NCBI GenBank assembly: GCA_963989245.1
Contig: CAXDII010000703.1
Coordinates: 322,501 to 386,500, forward strand
Direction: 5' to 3'
DNA: 64,000 bases
Origin: Nansenia antarctica
Lineage: Eukaryota; Chordata; Actinopteri; Argentiniformes; Microstomatidae
The number at the start of each line of letters is the position of its first letter. The first letter of the stretch is position 1. Shown here in pieces: positions 55,101-64,000 of the stretch. The notes beneath the pieces are model-generated. The model did not search any database. It was not told the DNA's origin and worked only from the letters and a program-made list of their open reading frames with translations. The translations under genes were made by a program, and so were the position numbers.

Positions 55101-58100
55101 CCCACTTTGACTTAAGCTCCTCCCACTTTGACTTAAGCTCCTCCCACTTTGACTTAAGCTCCTCCCACTTTGACTTAAGCTCCTCCCACTTTGACTTAAG
55201 CTCCTCCCACTTTGATTTAAGCTCCGCCCACTTTGATTTAAGCTCCGCCCACTTTGACTTAAGCTCCTCCCACTTTGATTTAAGCTCCGCCCACTTTGAC
55301 TTAAGCTCCGCCCACTTTGACTTAAGCTCCTCCCACTTTGACTTAAGCTCCTCCCACTTTGACTTAAGCTCCTCCCACTTTGATTTAAGCTCCTCCCACT
55401 TTGACTTAAGCTCCTCCCACTTTGATTTAAGCTCCGCCCACTTTGATTTAAGCTCCTCCCACTTTGACTTAAGCTCCTCCCACTTTGATTTAAGCTCCTC
55501 CCACTTTGATTTAAGCCCCGCCCACTTTGACTTAAGCTCCTCCCACTTTGACTTAAGCTCCTCCCACTTTGACTTAAGCTCCTCCCACTTTGATTTAAGC
55601 TCCTCCCACTTTGACTTAAGCTCCGCCCACTTTGACTTAAGCTCCTCCCACTTTGACTTAAGCTCCTCCCACTTTGATTTAAGCTCCGCCCACTTTGACT
55701 TAAGCTCCTCCCACTTTGATTTAAGCCCCGCCCACTTTGACTTAAGCTCCTCCCACTTTGACTTAAGCTCCGCCCACTTTGATTTAAGCTCCGCCCACTT
55801 TGACTTAAGCTCCTCCCACTTTGATTTAAGCTCCTCCCACTTTGATTTAAGCTCCGCCCACTTTGACTTAAGCTCCTCCCACTTTGATTTAAGCCCCGCC
55901 CACTTTGACTTAAGCTCCTCCCACTTTGACTTAAGCTCCTCCCACTTTGATTTAAGCTCCTCCCACTTTGATTTAAGCCCCGCCCACTTTGACTTAAGCT
56001 CCTCCCACTTTGACTTAAGCTCCTCCCACTTTGACTTAAGCTCCTCCCACTTTGATTTAAGCTCCTCCCACTTTGACTTAAGCTCCGCCCACTTTGACTT
56101 AAGCTCCTCCCACTTTGACTTAAGCTCCGCCCACTTTGACTTAAGCTCCTCCCACTTTGATTTAAGCTCCGCCCACTTTGACTTAAGCTCCTCCCACTTT
56201 GACTTAAGCTCCTCCCACTTTGATTTAAGCTCCGCCCACTTTGATTTAAGCTCCGCCCACTTTGACTTAAGCTCCGCCCACTTTGACTTAAGCTCCTCCC
56301 ACTTTTATTTAAGCTCCTCCCACTTTGACTTAAGCTCCGCCCACTTTGATTTAAGCTCCGCCCACTTTGACTTAAGCTCCTCCCACTTTGATTTAAGCTC
56401 CTCCCACTTTGATTTAAGCTCCGCCCACTTTGACTTAAGCTCCTCCCACTTTGATTTAAGCCCCGCCCACTTTGACTTAAGCTCCTCCCACTTTGACTTA
56501 AGCTCCTCCCACTTTGACTTAAGCTCCTCCCACTTTGATTTAAGCTCCTCCCACTTTGACCTAAGCTCCTCCCACTTTGACTTAAGCTCCTCCCACTTTG
56601 ACCTAAGCTCCTCCCACTTTGACCTAAGCTCCTCCCACTTTGACTTAAGCTCCTCCCACTTTGATTTAAGCTCCGCCCACTTTGACTTAAGCTCCTCCCA
56701 CTTTGACTTAAGCTCCTCCCACTTTGACACAAGCTCCGCCCACTTTGACTTAAGCTCCGCCCACTTTGATTTAAGCTCCGCCCACTTTGACTTAAGCTCC
56801 TCCCACTTTGATTTAAGCTCCTCCCACTTTGATTTAAGCTCCGCCCACTTTGACTTAAGCTCCTCCCACTTTGATTTAAGCCCCGCCCACTTTGACTTAA
56901 GCTCCTCCCACTTTGACTTAAGCTCCTCCCACTTTGACTTAAGCTCCTCCCACTTTGATTTAAGCTCCTCCCACTTTGACCTAAGCTCCTCCCACTTTGA
57001 CTTAAGCTCCTCCCACTTTGACCTAAGCTCCTCCCACTTTGACCTAAGCTCCTCCCACTTTGACTTAAGCTCCTCCCACTTTGATTTAAGCTCCGCCCAC
57101 TTTGACTTAAGCTCCTCCCACTTTGACTTAAGCTCCTCCCACTTTGACACAAGCTCCGCCCACTTTGACTTAAGCTCCGCCCACTTTGATTTAAGCTCCG
57201 CCCACTTTGACTTAAGCTCCTCTCACTTTGATTTAAGCTCCTCCCACTTTGATTTAAGCTCCGCCCACTTTGACTTAAGCTCCTCCCACTTTGATTTAAG
57301 CCCCGCCCACTTTGACTTAAGCTCCTCCCACTTTGACTTAAGCTCCTCCCACTTTGACTTAAGCTCCTCCCACTTTGATTTAAGCTCCTCCCACTTTGAC
57401 CTAAGCTCCTCCCACTTTGACTTAAGCTCCTCCCACTTTGACCTAAGCTCCTCCCACTTTGACCTAAGCTCCTCCCACTTTGACTTAAGCTCCTCCCACT
57501 TTGATTTAAGCTCCGCCCACTTTGACTTAAGCTCCTCCCACTTTGACTTAAGCTCCTCCCACTTTGACACAAGCTCCGCCCACTTTGACTTAAGCTCCGC
57601 CCACTTTGACTTAAGCTCCTCCCACTTTGATTTAAGCTCCGCCCACTTTGACTTAAGCTCCTCCCACTTTGATTTAAGCTCCGCCCACTTTGACTTAAGC
57701 TCCTCCCACTTTGATTTAAGCTCCGCCCACTTTGACTTAAGCTCCTCCCACTTTGATTTAAGCTCCGCCCACTTTGATTTAAGCTCCGCCCACTTTGACT
57801 TAAGCTCCTCCCACTTTGATTTAAGCTCCTCCCACTTTGACTTAAGCTCCTCCCACTTTGATTTAAGCTCCGCCCACTTTGATTTAAGCTCCTCCCACTT
57901 TGACTTAAGCTCCTCCCACTTTGATTTAAGCTCCTCCCACTTTGATTTAAGCCCCGCCCACTTTGACTTAAGCTCCTCCCACTTTGACTTAAGCTCCTCC
58001 CACTTTGACTTAAGCTCCTCCCACTTTGATTTAAGCTCCTCCCACTTTGACTTAAGCTCCGCCCACTTTGACTTAAGCTCCTCCCACTTTGACTTAAGCT

Positions 58101-58698
58101 CCGCCCACTTTGACTTAAGCTCCTCCCACTTTGATTTAAGCTCCGCCCACTTTGACTTAAGCTCCTCCCACTTTGACTTAAGCTCCTCCCACTTTGATTT
58201 AAGCTCCGCCCACTTTGATTTAAGCTCCGCCCACTTTGACTTAAGCTCCGCCCACTTTGACTTAAGCTCCTCCCACTTTTATTTAAGCTCCTCCCACTTT
58301 GACTTAAGCTCCGCCCACTTTGACTTAAGCTCCGCCCACTTTGACTTAAGCTCCTCCCACTTTGACTTAAGCTCCGCCCACTTTGACTTAAGCTCCTCCC
58401 ACTTTGACTTAAGCTCCTCCCACTTTGACTTAAGCTCCTCCCACTTTGACTTAAGCTCCTCCCACTTTGACTTAAGCTCCTCCCACTTTGACTTAAGCTC
58501 CTCCCACTTTGACTTAAGCTCCTCCCACTTTGATTTAAGCTCCGCCCACTTTGATTTAAGCTCCGCCCACTTTGACTTAAGCTCCTCCCACTTTGATTTA
58601 AGCTCCTCCCACTTTGACTTAAGCTCCTCCCACTTTGACTTAAGCTCCTCCCACTTTGACTTAAGCTCCGCCCACTACGGCACAAGCTCCGCCCACTT
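49125..58698 (-). repeat. Giant 21-bp satellite array, inverted unit 4
   Basis: About 456 copies over 9.6 kb, by far the largest array here. It has at least three layers of higher-order repeat: 588 bp near its start (TTTGTCTTAAG copies at about 49,585 and 50,173), 420 bp, and 3,318 bp. The minus strand SGRSLSQ frame is unbroken for 2,893 codons (50046-58727) because every change avoids a stop in that frame and no indel breaks the phase. Confidence 0.97.
50510..58300 (-). repeat. 3,318-bp higher-order repeat containing 420-bp repeats
   Basis: GACACAAGC markers lie at 50510, 50930, 53408, 53828, 54248, 56726, 57146 and 57566. Neighbouring markers are 420 bp apart (20 x 21), and clusters repeat at 3,318 bp (158 x 21). 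An independent marker, CACTTTTATTTAAGC, near 51,640, 54,958 and 58,276 and near 52,984 and 56,302, gives the same 3,318 spacing. A private change, TCTCAC for TCCCAC at 57,223, distinguishes one 420-bp copy. Confidence 0.9.
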
Positions 58699-59546
58699 GT
58701 GTTAAAAGTGGGCGGAGCTTGTGTCAAAGTGGGCGGAGCTTAAGTGGGAGTGGGAGTGGCTTAGACAGTTAGTGGGCGGAGCTTGTGTCTAAGTGGGAGT
58801 GGCTTAATTGAGTTAGTGGGCGGAGCTTAAGTCAAAGTGGGCGGAGCTTGTGTCAAAGTGGGCGGAGCTTAAGTGGGAGTGGGAGTGGCTTAGACAGTTA
58901 GTGGGCGGAGCTTGTGTCTAAGTGGGAGTGGCTTAATTGAGTTAGTGGGCGGAGCTTAAGTCAAAGTGGGCGGAGCTTGTGTCAAAGTGGGCGGAGCTTA
59001 AGTGGGAGTGGGAGTGGCTTAGACAATTAGTGGGCGGAGCTTGTGTCTAAGTGGGAGTGGCTTAATTGATTAATTCAAATTGTCTCTCATTTGCCAACAA
59101 ACGACCTACCTAGACTGTACGCAGGTCTACTAGACATTATTGCTCAAATGAGAGATAATTTGAATTAATCAATTAAGCCACTCCCACTTAGACACAAGCT
59201 CCGCCCACTAAATGTCTAAGCCACTCCCACTCCCACTTAAGCTCCGCCCACTTTGACACAAGTCCCGCCCACTTTTGACACAAGCTCCGCCCACAATTTG
59301 AATTAATCAATTAAGCCACTCCCACTTAGACACAAGCTCCGCCCACTAAATGTCTAAGCCACTCCCACTCCCACTTAAGCTCCGCCCACTTTGACACAAG
59401 CTCCGCCCACTTTTGACACAAGCTCCGCCCACTAACTGTCTAAGCCACTCCCACTTTCACACAAGCTCCGCCCACTAACTGTCTAAGCCACTCCCACTTA
59501 GACACAAGCTCCGCCCACTTTGACTTAAGCTCCGCCCACTTTTACA
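58699..59546 (-). repeat. Expanded palindromic hinge, inverted unit 4/5
   Basis: The 18-bp hairpin arms are 58681-58698 and 58706-58723 around GTGTTAA; the usual GACAC end is changed to GGCAC. R' contains an extra tandem copy of about 129 bp (AATTGAGTTAG at 58806 and 58935). The left inner arm ends at 59093, the spacer is 59094-59144 and L' starts at 59145. L' contains a 138-bp duplication of the inner arm (AATTTGAATTAATC at 59157 and again at 59295). Confidence 0.92.
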
Positions 59547-59859
59547 CAGCTCATTAACATACAGCTCATTAATATACAGCTCATTAGCATGAATCTCATT
59601 AACATACACAGCTAATTAACATACAGCTCATTAACATACAGCTCATTAACATACAGCTCATTAGCATGAATCTCATTAGCATGAATCTCATTAGCATTAA
59701 GCTCATTAACATACACACACAGCTCATTAACATACAGCTCATTAACATGACCATTCACATTCACATAAGCCCAGGAAGTCAGATGTACTTTACACTGCCT
59801 TGGGCTCAGGTCACAGAGAGAGATGTTAAACGCGTGCATCCACTATCTTCACCCTAACG
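59547..59859 (-). repeat. 15-bp repeat array and linker, inverted unit 5
   Basis: Array about 59549-59748, including ATTAATATAC and the AGCTAATTAAC interruption. Linker of variant a type with GGGCTCAGGTC, as at 48,414. Confidence 0.92.
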
Positions 59860-59890
<31 letters not shown>

Positions 59891-60458
59891 CACATTTTTT
59901 ATTTTTTGTTCCCCGCCCCATAGGCTTTTATGATCGTGAGATCACGCTGTATCCAAAAAGGGGTAAGCCTCCGGTGAGGGCTAGCATGGCCAAAACGTGC
60001 AGGAAGCTTAATAACATCACGTCCCGGGGTCGTAGAGAGCTGGGGTTAGGCTTAAAATGACCGCGTAGACCTAAGGAACAGAAATGTGAAACCCGCGTGT
60101 CTCTACCCCCTTCATAGCCAGAGTTATACGTCCCGTAGTGTAATCCGCGGTTAGCATGTGACGAATCTGCGGGGGGCTCAATAACGTCACGTCCCGGGGT
60201 CGTAGAGACCCGGGGTTAGGCTTAAAATGACCGTGAGGACCTAATGAACTTAAATATGAAATATGGTGTTTCTGTGACACCTACGCTCGCTGAGCTAAAG
60301 TCCTTTAACCGAGCCAGGGAGACCTAAGCTAACCTAGCTAGGTGGCGCGGGGACTTAGACGTTTTTTTTTCATTTTTTTTTTTTTTTACTTTCTTTTTAG
60401 ATGAAACATTAGGTGAAAGCATTTTTTTAACTTTTTAAAAAAAAGTTTTTTTTTTGGG
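59860..60458 (-). other. Conserved core plus A/T bridge, inverted unit 5
   Basis: Core 59860-60361, beginning T29. It shares CAATAACGTCACG and GTGAGGACC with the core at 48,525. Bridge 60362-60458. Confidence 0.88.
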
Positions 60459-63400
60459 ATTTAAGCTCCTCCCACTTTGATTTAAGCTCCTCCCACTTTG
60501 ATTTAAGCTCCGCCCACTTTGATTTAAGCTCCTCCCACTTTGACTTAAGCTCCTCCCACTTTGATTTAAGCTCCTCCCACTTTAACTTAAGCTCCTCCCA
60601 CTTTGACTTAAGCTCCTCCCACTTTGATTTAAGCTCCGCCCACTTTGACTTAAGCTCCTCCCACTTTGACGTAAGCTCCGCCCACTTTGACTTAAGCTCC
60701 TCCCACTTTGACTTAAGCTCCTCCCACTTTGATTTAAGCTCCTCCCACTTTAACTTAAGCTCCGCCCACTTTGACTTAAGCTCCGCCCACTTTGACTTAA
60801 GCTCCGCCCACTTTGACTTAAGCTCCGCCCACTTTGACTTAAGCTCCTCCCACTTTGACTTAAGCTCCTCCCACTTTGACTTAAGCTCCTCCCACTTTGA
60901 CTTAAGCTCCGCCCACTTTGTCTTAAGCTCCTCCCACTTTGATTTAAGCTCCGCCCACTTTGACTTAAGCTCCTCCCACTTTGATTTAAGCTCCTCCCAC
61001 TTTGACTTAAGCTCCTCCCACTTTGACGTAAGCTCCTCCCACTTTGACTTAAGCTCCTCCCACTTTGACTTAAGCTCCTCCCACTTTGATTTAAGCTCCT
61101 CCCACTTTGACTTAAGCTCCTCCCACTTTGACTTAAGCTCCGCCCACTTTGACTTAAGCTCCGCCCACTTTGACTTAAGCTCCTCCCACTTTGATTTAAG
61201 CTCCTCCCACTTTGACTTAAGCTCCTCCCACTTTGACGTAAGCTCCTCCCACTTTGACTTAAGCTCCTCCCACTTTGACTTAAGCTCCGCCCACTTTGAC
61301 TTAAGCTCCTCCCACTTTGACTTAAGCTCCTCCCACTTTGACTTAAGCTCCGCCCACTTTGACTTAAGCTCCTCCCACTTTAACTTAAGCTCCGCCCACT
61401 TTGACTTAAGCTCCTCCCACTTTGATTTAAGCTCCGCCCACTTTGACTTAAGCTCCTCCCACTTTGATTTAAGCTCCTCCCACTTTGACTTAAGCTCCGC
61501 CCACTTTGTCTTAAGCTCCTCCCACTTTGATTTAAGCTCCGCCCACTTTGACTTAAGCTCCTCCCACTTTGATTTAAGCTCCTCCCACTTTGACTTAAGC
61601 TCCTCCCACTTTGACGTAAGCTCCTCCCACTTTGACTTAAGCTCCTCCCACTTTGACTTAAGCTCCTCCCACTTTGATTTAAGCTCCTCCCACTTTGACT
61701 TAAGCTCCTCCCACTTTGACTTAAGCTCCGCCCACTTTGACTTAAGCTCCTCCCACTTTAACTTAAGCTCCGCCCACTTTGACTTAAGCTCCTCCCACTT
61801 TGATTTAAGCTCCGCCCACTTTGACTTAAGCTCCTCCCACTTTGATTTAAGCTCCGCCCACTTTGACTTAAGCTCCGCCCACTTTGACTTAAGCTCCTCC
61901 CACTTTGACTTAAGCTCCTCCCACTTTGACTTAAGCTCCTCCCACTTTGATTTAAGCTCCTCCCACTTTGACTTAAGCTCCTCCCACTTTGATTTAAGCT
62001 CCGCCCACTTTGATTTAAGCTCCTCCCACTTTGACTTAAGCTCCTCCCACTTTGATTTAAGCTCCTCCCACTTTGATTTAAGCCCCGCCCACTTTGACTT
62101 AAGCTCCTCCCACTTTGACTTAAGCTCCTCCCACTTTGACTTAAGCTCCTCCCACTTTGATTTAAGCTCCTCCCACTTTGACTTAAGCTCCGCCCACTTT
62201 GACTTAAGCTCCTCCCACTTTGACTTAAGCTCCTCCCACTTTGATTTAAGCTCCGCCCACTTTGACTTAAGCTCCTCCCACTTTGATTTAAGCCCCGCCC
62301 ACTTTGACTTAAGCTCCTCCCACTTTGACTTAAGCTCCGCCCACTTTGATTTAAGCTCCGCCCACTTTGACTTAAGCTCCTCCCACTTTGATTTAAGCTC
62401 CTCCCACTTTGATTTAAGCTCCGCCCACTTTGACTTAAGCTCCTCCCACTTTGATTTAAGCCCCGCCCACTTTGACTTAAGCTCCTCCCACTTTGACTTA
62501 AGCTCCTCCCACTTTGATTTAAGCTCCTCCCACTTTGATTTAAGCCCCGCCCACTTTGACTTAAGCTCCTCCCACTTTGACTTAAGCTCCTCCCACTTTG
62601 ACTTAAGCTCCTCCCACTTTGATTTAAGCTCCTCCCACTTTGACTTAAGCTCCGCCCACTTTGACTTAAGCTCCTCCCACTTTGACTTAAGCTCCGCCCA
62701 CTTTGACTTAAGCTCCTCCCACTTTGATTTAAGCTCCGCCCACTTTGACTTAAGCTCCTCCCACTTTGACTTAAGCTCCTCCCACTTTGATTTAAGCTCC
62801 GCCCACTTTGATTTAAGCTCCGCCCACTTTGACTTAAGCTCCGCCCACTTTGACTTAAGCTCCTCCCACTTTTATTTAAGCTCCTCCCACTTTGACTTAA
62901 GCTCCGCCCACTTTGATTTAAGCTCCGCCCACTTTGACTTAAGCTCCTCCCACTTTGATTTAAGCTCCTCCCACTTTGATTTAAGCTCCGCCCACTTTGA
63001 CTTAAGCTCCTCCCACTTTGATTTAAGCCCCGCCCACTTTGACTTAAGCTCCTCCCACTTTGACTTAAGCTCCTCCCACTTTGACTTAAGCTCCTCCCAC
63101 TTTGATTTAAGCTCCTCCCACTTTGACCTAAGCTCCTCCCACTTTGACTTAAGCTCCTCCCACTTTGACCTAAGCTCCTCCCACTTTGACCTAAGCTCCT
63201 CCCACTTTGACTTAAGCTCCTCCCACTTTGATTTAAGCTCCGCCCACTTTGACTTAAGCTCCTCCCACTTTGACTTAAGCTCCTCCCACTTTGACACAAG
63301 CTCCGCCCACTTTGACTTAAGCTCCGCCCACTTTGATTTAAGCTCCGCCCACTTTGACTTAAGCTCCTCCCACTTTGATTTAAGCTCCTCCCACTTTGAT

Positions 63401-64000
63401 TTAAGCTCCGCCCACTTTGACTTAAGCTCCTCCCACTTTGATTTAAGCCCCGCCCACTTTGACTTAAGCTCCTCCCACTTTGACTTAAGCTCCTCCCACT
63501 TTGACTTAAGCTCCTCCCACTTTGATTTAAGCTCCTCCCACTTTGACCTAAGCTCCTCCCACTTTGACTTAAGCTCCTCCCACTTTGACCTAAGCTCCTC
63601 CCACTTTGACCTAAGCTCCTCCCACTTTGACTTAAGCTCCTCCCACTTTGATTTAAGCTCCGCCCACTTTGACTTAAGCTCCTCCCACTTTGACTTAAGC
63701 TCCTCCCACTTTGACACAAGCTCCGCCCACTTTGACTTAAGCTCCGCCCACTTTGATTTAAGCTCCGCCCACTTTGACTTAAGCTCCTCCCACTTTGATT
63801 TAAGCTCCTCCCACTTTGATTTAAGCTCCGCCCACTTTGACTTAAGCTCCTCCCACTTTGATTTAAGCCCCGCCCACTTTGACTTAAGCTCCTCCCACTT
63901 TGACTTAAGCTCCTCCCACTTTGACTTAAGCTCCTCCCACTTTGATTTAAGCTCCTCCCACTTTGACCTAAGCTCCTCCCACTTTGACTTAAGCTCCTCC
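60459..64000 (-). repeat. 21-bp satellite array, inverted unit 5 (runs off window)
   Basis: About 169 copies visible. The first part follows the array at 49,125 at offset 11,334, including TTTGTCTTAAG copies 588 bp apart (about 60,915 and 61,503). From about 62,870 it carries the 420-bp repeat (GACACAAGC at 63293 and 63713), so it probably also contains the 3,318-bp repeat beyond the window. Confidence 0.97.

Noticed and set aside
50046..58727. 2,893-codon minus strand open frame as a giant protein gene
   Set aside because: The consensus has no stop in this frame and 21 is divisible by three, so openness is automatic. There is no non-repeat domain, and phase-changing variants spread freely in sister arrays.

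Overview
This window is one continuous block of eukaryotic satellite DNA. I find no protein-coding gene, RNA gene, CRISPR array or autonomous mobile element that I can support. It looks like nuclear heterochromatin, most likely from an animal, but nothing here fixes the species. The base repeat is 21 bp. Its key bases are GTGGG(A/C)GGAGCTTAA(G/A), followed by a short T(C/T)AAA end. It makes up roughly three quarters of the window.

The 21-bp arrays are one part of a composite unit of about 3.3 to 11.3 kb. In unit orientation each unit contains: (1) a 21-bp array of 1.7 to 9.6 kb; (2) an A/T-rich bridge of about 95 bp; (3) a core of about 490 bp that is CpG-containing and is itself a decayed dimer of 170-bp halves; (4) a linker of about 110 bp; (5) a 15-bp array built on ATGTTAATGAGC; (6) a hinge. 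The hinge is an inverted repeat with a 51-bp spacer, a left block L of about 260 to 400 bp and a right block R of about 260 to 390 bp. In the first hinge the innermost 131 bp of each side pair with two mismatches. R normally ends in a second hairpin (20-bp arms, 7-nt loop), after which the next 21-bp array resumes in unit direction.

Layout. From 1 to about 36,070 the units run on the + strand. Core-to-core spacings are 4,845, 4,655, 4,989, 4,400, 4,400, 4,400 and 4,655 bp. From about 36,074 to the end the units run on the - strand, with spacings 3,316, 3,333, 5,051 and 11,334 bp. The switch happens inside a hinge: the one at 36,074-36,124 has an L block on both sides and an inverted spacer.

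Several scales of duplication are nested. Within arrays there are higher-order repeats of 420, 588, 860 and 1,009 bp, and a 3,318-bp repeat that itself contains the 420-bp ones. Three 4,400-bp units appear identical, and a block of about 5.6 kb recurs 22.84 kb away.

The long open reading frames (up to 2,893 codons) follow from a 21-bp period being divisible by three. Two of three frames on the G-rich strand and one on the other contain no stop in the consensus, so I do not call them genes. The most notable feature is the palindromic hinge with a polar spacer, which sits exactly where the whole array reverses direction.
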